The notes: generated from the letters alone by a model not told the origin. A DNA stretch of 64,000 nucleotides from Magnetococcales bacterium (GCA_015228935.1 JADGCO010000002.1:16349-80348); one strand, 5' to 3'. Positions 29,146 to 38,386 are shown, counted from the stretch's first letter. Numbers and translations: made by a program.

Positions 29146-29298
29146 GCAAACCTCGTTCATCCCGGTACGCTGCCAAAGGATACCTGACCCTATTCCCGGC
29201 GCGGGTCCATGGCATCCCGCCATGCAAACCTCGTTCATCCCGGTACGCTGCCAAAGGATACCTGACCCTATTCCCGGCGCGGGTCCATGGCATCCCGC
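29143..29298. repeat. Perfect 78-bp tandem duplication at the yejE-yejF junction
   Basis: Bases 29143-29220 and 29221-29298 are identical. Each copy contains the last codons of yejE, the ribosome site GAGG and the yejF start ATG. The length is a multiple of three, so the frames are kept. Confidence 0.97.
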
Positions 29299-30299
29299 AG
29301 GGCCTCACCAATAAAATTGAGCAGCAACAAAACCACGACCAGAACCATGAAGGTGGAGAGAGAAAGCCACCAGGCATCGATGTTTTCCTTGCCCTGCCGC
29401 AGAAGCTCTCCCAGACTCGGCGTGGAGGGAGGAACGCCCAGTCCCAGAAAATCCAGACTGGTCAAGGCCATGAACGCCTCGGAGATGCGAAAGGGCAGAA
29501 AGGTGATGACCGGCGTCAAGGCATTGGGCAACAAGTGTCGCCACATGATGGCCGGGTCCGATGCCCCCATGGCCCGCGCCGCCTTGACATAAACCATGTT
29601 GCGTGACCGCAAAAATTCGGCCCGGACATAGTCCGCCAAGCCAATCCACCCGAACAGGGAGAGCAATACCAGCAACAAGGCCAGACTCGGCGTGAATATA
29701 CTGGCAAAAATAATCAATAGATACAATTCGGGCATGCTGCCCCAGATTTCGATGAACCTCTGAAAAAACAGATCCACCCGTCCACCAAAATAACCCTGGA
29801 TCGCCCCGGCCACCGTGCCCAACACCACCCCGATGCACGTCAATCCGAGGGCAAACAACACCGACAGCCGGAATCCATACAGGAGTCGGGCCAGGACATC
29901 ACGACCCCGATCATCGGTACCCAGATAATTGTCCCGGGAGGGAGGAGACGGGGAAGGCCGGGTCAATTGCGTATTGATGGATTGATGGCTGTGAGGATTC
30001 GGCGGAAAAATCACCCGATTGGGATAGGATTTCAGTTGCTCCAGGATGAAAGGATCCCGATAATCCGCCTCGGAATCCAAAAATCCGCCAAAACGGGTTT
30101 CGGGATAGGTCACGACCAGGGGAACCAGCCAACTTCCCTGATAACGCACAAGCAGCGGCTTGTCGTTGGAAAGAACCTCGGCCACCAGCGACAGACCAAA
30201 CAAAATGCCGAAAATCCAGAGGGAAACGAATCCCCGGCGATGTTTTTTGAAAAGTCGCCAGCGGTGGCGGGTCAATGGTGCAGGGTTCCAGATACGCAT
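29268..30299 (-). CDS. yejE: Oligopeptide-type ABC transporter permease (YejE-like)
   Basis: Inner-membrane subunit of a peptide importer. An N-terminal helix (about 22-40) and a large periplasmic segment precede five helices. The BPD_transp_1 coupling motif is seen around YVKAARAMGASDPAIMWRH and PNALTP, and TDDRGRDVLARLLYG marks the OppC/YejE family. ATG at 30299 (MRIWNPAP) gives 343 residues, normal for YejE; the frame remains open 26 codons further upstream. Its stop overlaps the duplicated segment leading into yejF. The partner permease yejB and binding protein yejA would usually precede it but are replaced by a divergent cyclase gene. Confidence 0.87.
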   Translation of the reverse strand: MRIWNPAPLTRHRWRLFKKHRRGFVSLWIFGILFGLSLVAEVLSNDKPLLVRYQGSWLVPLVVTYPETRFGGFLDSEADYRDPFILEQLKSYPNRVIFPPNPHSHQSINTQLTRPSPSPPSRDNYLGTDDRGRDVLARLLYGFRLSVLFALGLTCIGVVLGTVAGAIQGYFGGRVDLFFQRFIEIWGSMPELYLLIIFASIFTPSLALLLVLLSLFGWIGLADYVRAEFLRSRNMVYVKAARAMGASDPAIMWRHLLPNALTPVITFLPFRISEAFMALTSLDFLGLGVPPSTPSLGELLRQGKENIDAWWLSLSTFMVLVVVLLLLNFIGEALRDAMDPRRE

Positions 30300-30394
30300 G
30301 GCATCATTATAACGACTCCTTGTCCCATAAAGCAGGTATCTTTTTTGCCCTGACAGGTTTGTGACCATCAGGAACATTTCAGGCGGAGAACAAC

Positions 30395-32071
30395 ATGCAA
30401 CCAGCGAATCCCAAGCAACTCAACTTGACCCTCCGGTGGAGTTTGGGAAGTGCCTTTGTCGGGTTGGCTCTGCTGACGCTTCTGCTGTTTGGGGTGACGA
30501 CCCACCTGATGGTTCGCACCTCTGCCAAGGAGGAGTTTCGCCACTGCATGTACGAAGCCTCGGCCATTGGTGCCTTGCTGGTTGATCCCCAATTGCACGC
30601 CACCATCCGTGAGCGCCAGGATGAAACCTCCGCAGCCTATCAGACGGTGCGTCACCAATTGAAAAGAATCCGCAATGTGACAAGCAATGTCCGGTACATA
30701 TATACGTTTCGGAAAAATTCGGCGGGGCAGATTGTTTTTATCGTGGATGCGGAAGAGTCGCCTGACCTCGTGAGCCATGTCGGAGATGTTTATGACAAGG
30801 CAACCCCGGCCATGCTGTCAGCCTTCGAAAAACCTTATCGGATTATTGTCGAGAAGGATTTCAATACCGATCAATGGGGAACATTTCTGTCCAGCTATGC
30901 GCCCATATTCAACAAGGACGGCTCACTGGAAGCCGTTTTGGGTGTTGATATCAATGCGTCAAAGATCATCTCACACGAAAAAGATTACCTCAACACCATG
31001 TATTTCATCGTTGTTGTGTCAATCCTGATCGCAAGCATCCTCGGACTGCTATTCTCAAAGAGGATCAGCAAACCACTCCTGCTCCTGGAACAGGACATGT
31101 CCCGCATCCAGAAATTTGATTTGGATCATGCGTTTGACATCAAATCCCATGTCAGGGAAATCAATACGATGCAGTCTGCGGTCATCAACATGAAAAACAG
31201 TCTGCGTTCCTTCAAAAAATATGTGCCCGCAGAGTTGGTGGCAGAATTGATACTCTTGCGCAAGGAGGCTGTTCTTGAAGCGGAAAAGAAGGATTTGACA
31301 GTGTTTTTTTCCGATATTGCCGGGTTTACCACAATCTCTGAACAGTTGTCTCCTGAAGTGTTGTCGGAACGATTGGGAGTTTATTTTGAAGGCATGACCA
31401 GTACCATCTTGCAACATCAGGGAACGGTGGATAAATTCATCGGTGATGCCATCATGGCCTTCTGGGGGGCACCCGGTCCCTTGCCGACCCATGAGCTGAA
31501 CGGTTGCCGGGCCGCCCTGGCGTGTCAACGCTTTTTGGCAACCATGGCCCCTGAATGTTCCCAAAAAGGTTATCCGCAGTTTGTCACCCGCATGGGTTTG
31601 TGCAGTGGGGAAGTGATTGTCGGCAACATGGGGTACAAGGATCGCCTGAGCTATACGGCCATCGGGGATACCGTCAATCTGGCCAGTCGTCTGGAAAGCC
31701 TCAATAAATATTACGGAACCCGTATCATCCTGAGCGAAACCACCCGGGCCAGGGTTTATGACAGCATGGTGACCCGCTTTCTGGATGTCGTTGCCGTCAA
31801 AGGCAAGCAGACCGGGATTCGCATCCATGAACTGATTGAAGAACAGGAGAGGGTGTCGCCTGCAATCAGGCAATTCGTTGAGCGCCACAACGAGGGAATG
31901 GCACTGTATCTCGACCAGAAATGGCAGCCGGCTGCCAGAGTGTTCGAACACTGTCTGCGCGAAAATCCACAAGACCAACCGGCCAGCATGCTCTTGAAAC
32001 GGTGTCAAAACTTTGCAGAAAATCCTCCCCCGGAAGATTGGAACGGTATCACCGTCATGAAGGACAAATGA
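30395..32071 (+). CDS. Membrane class III adenylate/guanylate cyclase
   Basis: Makes cyclic nucleotide in response to a periplasmic signal. A helix at 17-40, a Cache-like periplasmic domain (about 45-200), a second helix (202-222) and a HAMP-like linker lead to the catalytic domain. Metal-binding Asp 307 (FFSDIAGFTT) and Asp 351 (DKFIGDAIMAFWG) are present, Lys 347 favours ATP, and GDTVNLASRLES is the transition-state segment. The last 80 residues form a helical tail. It is transcribed divergently from yejE across about 95 bases and closed by a strong terminator. No CRP-type receptor gene is nearby. Confidence 0.9.
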   Translation: MQPANPKQLNLTLRWSLGSAFVGLALLTLLLFGVTTHLMVRTSAKEEFRHCMYEASAIGALLVDPQLHATIRERQDETSAAYQTVRHQLKRIRNVTSNVRYIYTFRKNSAGQIVFIVDAEESPDLVSHVGDVYDKATPAMLSAFEKPYRIIVEKDFNTDQWGTFLSSYAPIFNKDGSLEAVLGVDINASKIISHEKDYLNTMYFIVVVSILIASILGLLFSKRISKPLLLLEQDMSRIQKFDLDHAFDIKSHVREINTMQSAVINMKNSLRSFKKYVPAELVAELILLRKEAVLEAEKKDLTVFFSDIAGFTTISEQLSPEVLSERLGVYFEGMTSTILQHQGTVDKFIGDAIMAFWGAPGPLPTHELNGCRAALACQRFLATMAPECSQKGYPQFVTRMGLCSGEVIVGNMGYKDRLSYTAIGDTVNLASRLESLNKYYGTRIILSETTRARVYDSMVTRFLDVVAVKGKQTGIRIHELIEEQERVSPAIRQFVERHNEGMALYLDQKWQPAARVFEHCLRENPQDQPASMLLKRCQNFAENPPPEDWNGITVMKDK

Positions 32072-32101
32072 CCCCCTCGCCAGGATAAACGGATCCGAAA
32101 C

Positions 32102-32138
32102 AAAAATGCCAAGCGCCTCTCGGACGCTTGGCATTTTT
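32102..32138. terminator. Bidirectional intrinsic terminator
   Basis: AAAAATGCCAAGCG and CGCTTGGCATTTTT form a perfect 14-bp inverted repeat around a nine-base loop. It has T tracts on both strands and lies between the convergent ends of the cyclase gene and the DUF4412-like gene. Confidence 0.9.
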
Positions 32139-32163
32139 GCTTATTCGGGTGATTTGTCCCTGA

Positions 32164-33147
32164 TCAGCGGGGCGGAAAACGGTCATTCCCCATGGGCGGG
32201 GCGGGAAAACGATTGCCCATGCCTGCCGGCGGAGCAAACCGGTCATTGCCACCACCGATGCCACCACCACTCGGAGTATTGAACCTGTTTTCAATGTTTT
32301 GGGGATGACCGGCTGGGGGACCCGCCTGGGTAACCGGCTCGTTGGCTGCCGGCATGGCCGAACCCTGACCCTGCTGCGCTTTTGGAGGAGCCACCTGCTG
32401 ATAATCCGCCGGGAGTTGGAAAAGGGTATCAGGCTGCGGACCTTCCTGGATATTGCGCATTTCCAGGACATATTTCTGGTCACCACTGACGCGGACAGGA
32501 ACCCGCAAGCGGGCATCGATCCACTGCGTGTAGGTGGCGGTCTGGCCCCGGAAGGATTCGGAAAACTCCCACTTTTCAGCCGCCCGTCCACCGACATCTT
32601 CCATGCCCTTGAAACGACGTTCCATGACCGGACCATCCTGTGCTTCCTGGCGGACGATGATGCGGCGTTGCATGTCGATCCACATGGTCATTTGCATGGA
32701 GCGACCCTGGACAGAACGGGTAACGGTCCATTTTTCCGCCGGAACGCCAGCGGTATTGTCCATGCCGACCTTGGTACATTTGACCTGGGCGGCATTGGTA
32801 TTGCAGGGGCTGTCTGGATCGGATGGCAGGGGCTTGACATCCGGTTCCGGAGGAACCGGGGCATCGCTGACCCCTTCATAATATTGTTTGCTGGCGGGCA
32901 TGAGGGTCCACGCCTTGTGATTGGCGGCATCGATGATCACCGCTTTTTCCTGACCCCGATGTGATCCTTCGGCGCGAATGCGATTTTTGCCGACAAAGAG
33001 CCGACCTGTCGCCTGGTTGGCGGGGCTGTCCTTGCCGGTCATCATGACTTCTGCCGAAAATTCCCCTCCGTACCAGGAGCCGGCACTTGCGGGAACGGCC
33101 GTGACGCCGACGATCATCAGAGCCAGCGCTCCGGTAAATTGTCTCAT
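32164..33147 (-). CDS. Periplasmic DUF4412-like protein with Asn-Arg-Phe-rich tail
   Basis: Secreted protein of 327 residues with a clear signal peptide ending in ASA. The body alternates short beta segments of the type YGGEFSAEVMMTG, KVGMDNTAGVPAEKWTV and MWIDMQRRIIVR, which resembles DUF4412/LolA-like lipid-binding folds, with one Cys pair (CNTNAAQVKC). The last 50 residues are Gly/Pro-rich and repeat NRF or NDRF five times around Pro-Pro linkers. A role in envelope lipid or polymer handling is guessed from the fold only. It appears monocistronic. Confidence 0.55.
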   Translation of the reverse strand: MRQFTGALALMIVGVTAVPASAGSWYGGEFSAEVMMTGKDSPANQATGRLFVGKNRIRAEGSHRGQEKAVIIDAANHKAWTLMPASKQYYEGVSDAPVPPEPDVKPLPSDPDSPCNTNAAQVKCTKVGMDNTAGVPAEKWTVTRSVQGRSMQMTMWIDMQRRIIVRQEAQDGPVMERRFKGMEDVGGRAAEKWEFSESFRGQTATYTQWIDARLRVPVRVSGDQKYVLEMRNIQEGPQPDTLFQLPADYQQVAPPKAQQGQGSAMPAANEPVTQAGPPAGHPQNIENRFNTPSGGGIGGGNDRFAPPAGMGNRFPAPPMGNDRFPPR

Positions 33148-33185
33148 GCAGTGTTCTCCTTGCTGTGATTTTTCGAAAATGTCTT

Positions 33186-33349
33186 AGAGGCTGTTTATTT
33201 ACCCTCGGATAAAAAAAATTGGAAAGGAAGATTTTATTGGGGCTCCGCCCCAAACCCCGCCAGGAGGAAGGGCACAGCCCTTCCCCCTGGACCTCCATCC
33301 CAGTTTTTCATTCGTTTTTTTGAAATTTACATGTTATTAGACAGCCTCT
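33186..33349. mobile_element. Complete MITE-like terminal-inverted-repeat element
   Basis: A 164-bp element bounded by AGAGGCTGTTTATTTAC and, inverted, AGAGGCTGTCTAATAAC. The centre holds GGGGCTCCGCCCC and GGAGGAAGGGC paired with GCCCTTCCCCC, so the whole unit is strongly palindromic. It codes for no transposase. Related copies occur at 61354-61515 (complete, inverted), 56700-56832, 25232-25325 and 8967-9014. It occupies much of the 413-base gap before ndk; the remaining 200 bases presumably hold the ndk promoter. Confidence 0.8.
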
Positions 33350-33560
33350 GAGTCAGGGATGCGGATTTCTGTATGATCCTTCTTCCAGGTATGATAAATG
33401 AACAACTCAACGTGGTGCAAAGGGAAAATGACACGATTCTCCTGGTTTGCAATGGAATGCCTTGGCCTGCGGAGATGGCTTTGTTACCCTCCTGCACACG
33501 GCCAGACGTGGCTTGTTGGCCGTTTTTGCGACCATTTCAAACCTGATCAGGAGAAAATTC

Positions 33561-33986
33561 ATGGCAATTGAGCGCACCTTTTCCATCATCAAACCGGATG
33601 CCGTGGCGAAAAACGTCATTGGCCAGATCGTGGCGCGTTTCGAGGCCGCCGGTCTGCGGATCGTGGCCTCCCGCATGGTGCATTTATCCCCTGCCCAGGC
33701 CGGTGCCTTCTATGCCGTTCACAAGGGGCGGCCATTCTATGATGAGCTGGTGGCCTACATGTGTTCCGGTCCCATCGTGGCCCAGATATTGGAAGGTGAA
33801 AACGCCATCAAGAAAAACCGCGAAGTCATGGGAGCCACCGATCCGAAAAAAGCGGCCCCCGGAACCATTCGCGCCGACTTTGCCAGTGATGTCTCGGCCA
33901 ATGCCGTGCATGGCTCCGATGCCCCGGAAACCGCAGCCCAGGAAATGGCCTTCTTTTTCAACAATCTGGAGATTTGCCCCCGCTAG
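33561..33986 (+). CDS. ndk: Nucleoside diphosphate kinase
   Basis: Transfers phosphate from ATP to other nucleoside diphosphates through a phospho-His intermediate. The catalytic His 117 sits in the signature [12 protein letters not shown], and the start [15 protein letters not shown] is typical. The length of 141 residues is normal. AGGAG precedes the ATG. It is followed within ten bases by rlmN, a common arrangement in proteobacteria, and appears to head an operon that also includes a HEPN-like gene and a large ATPase gene. Confidence 0.97.
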   Translation: MAIERTFSIIKPDAVAKNVIGQIVARFEAAGLRIVASRMVHLSPAQAGAFYAVHKGRPFYDELVAYMCSGPIVAQILEGENAIKKNREVMGATDPKKAAPGTIRADFASDVSANAVHGSDAPETAAQEMAFFFNNLEICPR

Positions 33987-33995
33987 GCGGATGTG

Positions 33996-35081
33996 ATGGA
34001 TGATCCCATCCGTTTGACTGGTCTATCCCGGACGGAACTGTCCGAACTCGTGTTGGGATGGGGCGAAAAACCCTATCGGGTTCGGCAGCTCTGGTCCTGG
34101 CTGTATGTGCGTCTGGCGTCCGACTGGGACGCCATGACCGATCTTTCCAGGGACTTTCGCGCCCGTCTGGCCCAAGTCTGCGGCCCCTTGCGACCGGAAC
34201 CGGTGGCCCATCAAACCGCCACCGATGGCACAGAAAAATGGCTGCTCCGGCTTCAGGATGGTCAGGTCATCGAAACGGTCTTCATCCCGGAAGAGGGGCG
34301 GGGAACCTTGTGCATCTCCTCGCAGGCCGGGTGTTCCCTGAACTGTCCATTCTGTCATACCGGTGCCCAGGGCTTTGCCCGCAATCTGACCGCAGCGGAA
34401 ATTGTCGAACAGGTTCTCTTTTGCCGACAGGATCTGGCTGCCCGGGACCGGAGGCTGACCAATATTGTCCTCATGGGCATGGGGGAGCCGCTGTATAATT
34501 ATGACGCAGTTGCCAAGGCGGTCCGTATCCTCATGGACGACTCGGGCGTGGCCATCGGGACCCGCAAAATCACTCTTTCCACGGCTGGTGTGGTGCCGCG
34601 TCTGCACGCAGTCGGTCACGACCTGGGGGTCAATCTGGCCATTTCGCTTCATGCGGTGCGCGATGAGCTGCGCAATGAACTGGTACCCTTGAACCGCAAA
34701 TATGACTTGGCCGCCTTACGGCAGGCACTTCTGGATTATCCCCTGAAAAGCACCCGCCGCATCACCTGGGAGTATGTCATGCTCGCCGGGGTCAATGACT
34801 CCCCGGAAGATGCCCGGGAAATGGCCCGTTATCTCCGGGATATTCCGTCCAAAATCAATCTGATTCCCTTCAATCCCTGGTCAGGTGTCCCCTACGTGCC
34901 ATCAGCACCGGAAGTCGTGACCCGGTTTCAGGAAATTCTCCACCAGGCCGGATATGTCACCGTCATCCGGGAGAGTCGTGGAGCCGACATTGCGGCGGCC
35001 TGTGGCCAATTGAAAGGTCAACTCCCGGGAACACGACCACGGAGTCATGCCTGTCCCGACCAGATCCAGGATCAATCATGA
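33996..35081 (+). CDS. rlmN: 23S rRNA/tRNA adenine-C2 methyltransferase RlmN
   Basis: Radical-SAM methyltransferase for A2503 of 23S rRNA and A37 of tRNAs. The iron-sulfur cluster motif CSLNCPFC uses Cys 113, 117 and 120. The SAM-binding GMGEPLYN segment and the C-terminal catalytic Cys (ADIAAACGQL) are present. ATG at 33996 has AGGCGG upstream; GTG at 33993 is an alternative. The stop overlaps the next start as ATGA, so the HEPN-like gene is translationally coupled to this housekeeping gene. Confidence 0.95.
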   Translation: MDDPIRLTGLSRTELSELVLGWGEKPYRVRQLWSWLYVRLASDWDAMTDLSRDFRARLAQVCGPLRPEPVAHQTATDGTEKWLLRLQDGQVIETVFIPEEGRGTLCISSQAGCSLNCPFCHTGAQGFARNLTAAEIVEQVLFCRQDLAARDRRLTNIVLMGMGEPLYNYDAVAKAVRILMDDSGVAIGTRKITLSTAGVVPRLHAVGHDLGVNLAISLHAVRDELRNELVPLNRKYDLAALRQALLDYPLKSTRRITWEYVMLAGVNDSPEDAREMARYLRDIPSKINLIPFNPWSGVPYVPSAPEVVTRFQEILHQAGYVTVIRESRGADIAAACGQLKGQLPGTRPRSHACPDQIQDQS

Positions 35082-35518
35082 TCAGAATTGATAAATGTAA
35101 ATATTTCAACCTTAAAAAGAGTTGGAAGACATTGAGCAGTTCTTCCAAATTGAATGGAATGCCTGAACCTTCATCCAGGTTGCTTTTATTTTATGCTGTC
35201 GAATGTGGACTCAAACATTTGCTCCTTCGCCAGGAACCTGTTCAATGCCCTGATAATAAAAACAATCTTCTTTATACACACAAGCTTCCGGATATTGTCA
35301 AAAAACTCAGGATGACAGCCACGGATGGCAAGTTGCCGCCATGTCCAAAAAAACTTTTTCTTCAAGAAAATGGATATACACACACTCAAACCGATTCCTG
35401 GGATGTGCATCTGGCTTGGCGGTATGGTCTGGAAGTCGAGAAAAAGAATGAATCGGAAATTTTGCAATGGCTTGATCATATCAATCATATCATTGGCAAC
35501 AGGATAAACAGGCAATGA
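35078..35518 (+). CDS. Small helical HEPN-like protein
   Basis: 146 residues, mostly predicted helical. RLLLFYAVECGLKHLLLR (34-51) followed by THKLPDIVKKL resembles the first helices of HEPN-type proteins (amphipathic helix, then an HDL-like turn). The C-terminal DVHLAWRYG and the last helix complete a four-helix pattern. A canonical HEPN R-x4-6-H ribonuclease motif is not obvious, so nuclease activity is unproven. It overlaps rlmN by four bases before it and the ATPase by four bases after it, which implies stoichiometric co-translation with the ATPase. The HEPN assignment is by eye. Confidence 0.5.
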   Translation: MIRIDKCKYFNLKKSWKTLSSSSKLNGMPEPSSRLLLFYAVECGLKHLLLRQEPVQCPDNKNNLLYTHKLPDIVKKLRMTATDGKLPPCPKKLFLQENGYTHTQTDSWDVHLAWRYGLEVEKKNESEILQWLDHINHIIGNRINRQ

Positions 35519-38340
35519 TTGGACACGGCTCGTTGTTCAGTTGGGTTGATATTTCACGTTGGCTTTGGGAATCCTACCAGGCTGAGGATGTGCAAAATGT
35601 GGATGATCCTCCTCCGCCACCTCCTGACGGATTGATCTACGCCCAGGCTTATTGGGATGGTCTGCAACTGGGTGTTGCCAAAGGCACAAACGAGAATGAC
35701 GTTTTTCAGTGGTTGGAAAAATGTTTCTCTGATCGATGGGATCACAATTCGCGTCGCATAATCTTGACGACAGGAACCCCTGACGGAGATCAATTGTCAG
35801 TTGTTTTAGAAGAACTTTCGCACGAAGAAGAACAGGAATGGAAGAGAGGATTGATTCGGGCTCAATTTTCACCGCCGGGAATTGTTCGTTTTCATAAAAC
35901 GTTCACGCCTTTCCCACCGGACTTACCACCCGAGCTTCCGCCGTTGGTGTTGTTTCACTCCTTCAAGGGTGGTGTGGGACGTACCATGTGTGCCCTGGGA
36001 TTGGCGCAGGCCTACGCATCCAGGAAAAAAAAGGTATTGTTGATCGATGCCGATTTCGAGGCACCCGGTATCAGTTTTCTCTATTCAAAACGACTGGGGG
36101 ATCCCCTGTATTCCCTGTCGGATCTGATCAACATGGTGCATGCCGATCCTGATGTGAAGGGAGAGGGTGTCCTGACCACGGCGCATCACTATGTCCAGTC
36201 CCAGGAATTGGATGGAATATTTGTCCTGCCCGGTTTTCGCAATATGAAGCGCATGGTTTCACTGGAAATACGTCCAGAGCATCTGGTATCCAGTGTCTCC
36301 CATCCACCGTTTTTCTTCACGGAAACATTGGCCAGGCTTGGCAAGATGCTTGGGGTCGATGTCGTTATTGTGGATTTGCGGGCCGGGCTTTCCGAACTGT
36401 CGGCATTTCTTTTATTGGATCCGCGTGTGCATCGTTTGCTGGTTGTCAATGCCTCCGGGCAGGCAATCCAGGGTACCAGGCTTTTGTTGCAACAAATGGG
36501 ACGCATGGCCCGGACCAATCAATGGCCAGAGAGTAAATTACCCGGTTTGATATTGAATCAACTTCCCCTTGATATTTTTGCCCAGGTACGAACCTTGGAT
36601 CAAGAGAAAGGAATGCTGGCATCCATTCTGGATAAGTTTGACCAAATGTTGGCGGAATCTTTTATGTCTCCACCTCCGGCAACCGAAAATGAACAGCCAC
36701 TGATTCTATCCGAGCTTGATGAGGGGTTTGTCCGGGCCTTGATTCCCTATAATCCCTTGTTGGCCATCCTTCCCGATGATTGGGATGGTGCCATGGCATC
36801 CATCAAACAGGCCAATATTCCGGATACTTTATGGAAAGATCTTGAATTGTGGTTGCCAAAATCGGCAGGGCGTGCCCAAAAAAAGGGTAAAACACCTCTT
36901 GGTCCCCCCAACATTGAAGAAAGCCGTAAAAAATTGGGAGATTATGCAGGAAGCTTGATTACCGCCGAAGGAAGATCCAACATAAATGATCAGAATGTCA
37001 ATTTTCTTGCCATCCAACCCCTTGAAAAACTGGCCATCGATCATGCAGCCAAATTGCCTGTCACCGTGGTCATCGGGGCCAAGGGGGCTGGAAAGACCTA
37101 TACCTACCTGAATCTGGCCAAGTGTGGAACCTGGGGCAATTTTTTCCACAATATCAAGAAAAAATCAAAACCCGGTTTGGATGCCATGTTTTTGCCGCTT
37201 CTCTGGAACAAAAACTCTGACAACATGACGGAATTGCAGAACATAAGAATAAAATGCCGCACGCAGATCGGCCTGACCGATCCTGGTGTAATTTCTTTTG
37301 AATTGGCACCTGAAATCAGTCGTTTCCTGTCATCCTCGCCGGACATCTGGCAGTGGCGAACGTTCTGGATCGATGCCATGGCCTGGGTAATGGGCATCAA
37401 TCCTGGCCAGAAAGGGGAGGGTGAGAAACTCCTGAAATTTCTCCACGAAAAAAAACAGTTTCTGATTGCCATCGTGGATGGTCTCGAAGAGGCATTTGTC
37501 GATTTCAGTTCCGATCCCCGCCAACAGACCGCCTTGCGCTCCCTGCTCCAGGAGGTACCCAACTGGTTGCGACAACAACATGACACGCTACTGGGATTGA
37601 TCGTGTTTGTCCGTCAGGACATCGTGGTGCATGCCATTCCGCAAAATCGTACCCAATTCATCGATAAATACCGCAACTATGCCCTACAATGGCGCTGGGC
37701 GGAAGCCATGGAACTGGCTGCCTGGGTCACGGAACACTCTGGCGCAATCCCTGGGATCTGGAAAAATGGTTTTGCCCAATTATTGGAAGGTGATCAGGCG
37801 CGTCACTTGACTGCCTTGTGGGGAATGAAACTGGGCAATGAAAATTCAAGGGAACCCAGGTCGAACGAATGGGTTCTTTCTTCCCTCGCTGATTTGCGTG
37901 GACGTATCCAGGCTCGTGATATTGTTCGCTTTCTCCAACAGGCCGCCAACAAATCGATCGGCAATACCAAAACCACGGATCGACTCCTGTCACCATCGGC
38001 CATGCGTGATGCCCTGTCATCTTGCGGAGAGGCAAAAGTTCAGGAAATTGGGGAGGAAAATATTGTTCTGAACAAAATATTTCAAAAAATCCGAGAAAGT
38101 CGTCAACACGAAAACAGATTTTCGACTCCTTGCAGGTTCGAGGCTTTGGCCAGGATTGGATTGGAAAAAAATGATATTGAAATGATGGAAGAAAATGGCG
38201 TCGTTTTCTTTGACAATCGTGAAGGAATATACCACTTCCCGGAAATATTTCGTCATGGTCTGGGCATCGATCGCAATACGAAAGCTAAACCGAAGATTAT
38301 CTCCCTGATGCGGCAGGCGCGCAATCTGTCGCGATTCTGA
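35515..38340 (+). CDS. Two-domain ATPase: ParA/MinD-like KGGVGR domain plus STAND-like P-loop domain
   Basis: 941 residues. An N-terminal domain of about 135 residues of unknown fold has a Pro-rich stretch (DDPPPPPP). A SIMIBI-type ATPase follows: the deviant Walker A KGGVGRT at 151-157 has Arg where ParA/MinD have Lys, then LLIDADFEAPG and VVIVDLRAG. The second P-loop domain has GAKGAGKT (521-528) and the Walker B-like IVDGLEE (653-659). It continues with a winged-helix-like C-terminal segment. It resembles KGGVGR-motif variant ATPases and Sll1717-type P-loop ATPases. Coupled by ATGA to a HEPN-like gene, the pair has the look of a toxin/ATPase defence or stress module (inference). No partition sites or plasmid genes are nearby. 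Confidence 0.7.
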   Translation: MIGHGSLFSWVDISRWLWESYQAEDVQNVDDPPPPPPDGLIYAQAYWDGLQLGVAKGTNENDVFQWLEKCFSDRWDHNSRRIILTTGTPDGDQLSVVLEELSHEEEQEWKRGLIRAQFSPPGIVRFHKTFTPFPPDLPPELPPLVLFHSFKGGVGRTMCALGLAQAYASRKKKVLLIDADFEAPGISFLYSKRLGDPLYSLSDLINMVHADPDVKGEGVLTTAHHYVQSQELDGIFVLPGFRNMKRMVSLEIRPEHLVSSVSHPPFFFTETLARLGKMLGVDVVIVDLRAGLSELSAFLLLDPRVHRLLVVNASGQAIQGTRLLLQQMGRMARTNQWPESKLPGLILNQLPLDIFAQVRTLDQEKGMLASILDKFDQMLAESFMSPPPATENEQPLILSELDEGFVRALIPYNPLLAILPDDWDGAMASIKQANIPDTLWKDLELWLPKSAGRAQKKGKTPLGPPNIEESRKKLGDYAGSLITAEGRSNINDQNVNFLAIQPLEKLAIDHAAKLPVTVVIGAKGAGKTYTYLNLAKCGTWGNFFHNIKKKSKPGLDAMFLPLLWNKNSDNMTELQNIRIKCRTQIGLTDPGVISFELAPEISRFLSSSPDIWQWRTFWIDAMAWVMGINPGQKGEGEKLLKFLHEKKQFLIAIVDGLEEAFVDFSSDPRQQTALRSLLQEVPNWLRQQHDTLLGLIVFVRQDIVVHAIPQNRTQFIDKYRNYALQWRWAEAMELAAWVTEHSGAIPGIWKNGFAQLLEGDQARHLTALWGMKLGNENSREPRSNEWVLSSLADLRGRIQARDIVRFLQQAANKSIGNTKTTDRLLSPSAMRDALSSCGEAKVQEIGEENIVLNKIFQKIRESRQHENRFSTPCRFEALARIGLEKNDIEMMEENGVVFFDNREGIYHFPEIFRHGLGIDRNTKAKPKIISLMRQARNLSRF

Positions 38341-38386
38341 CCATATCCTGTTTTCGTGGAGGTGACTGCATGGAGAAGAAGCATCC

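Noticed and set aside
35515-38340. Plasmid or chromosome partition ParA
   Set aside because: The Walker A has Arg in place of the signature Lys, the protein is three times too long, and no ParB gene or centromere-like repeats accompany it.
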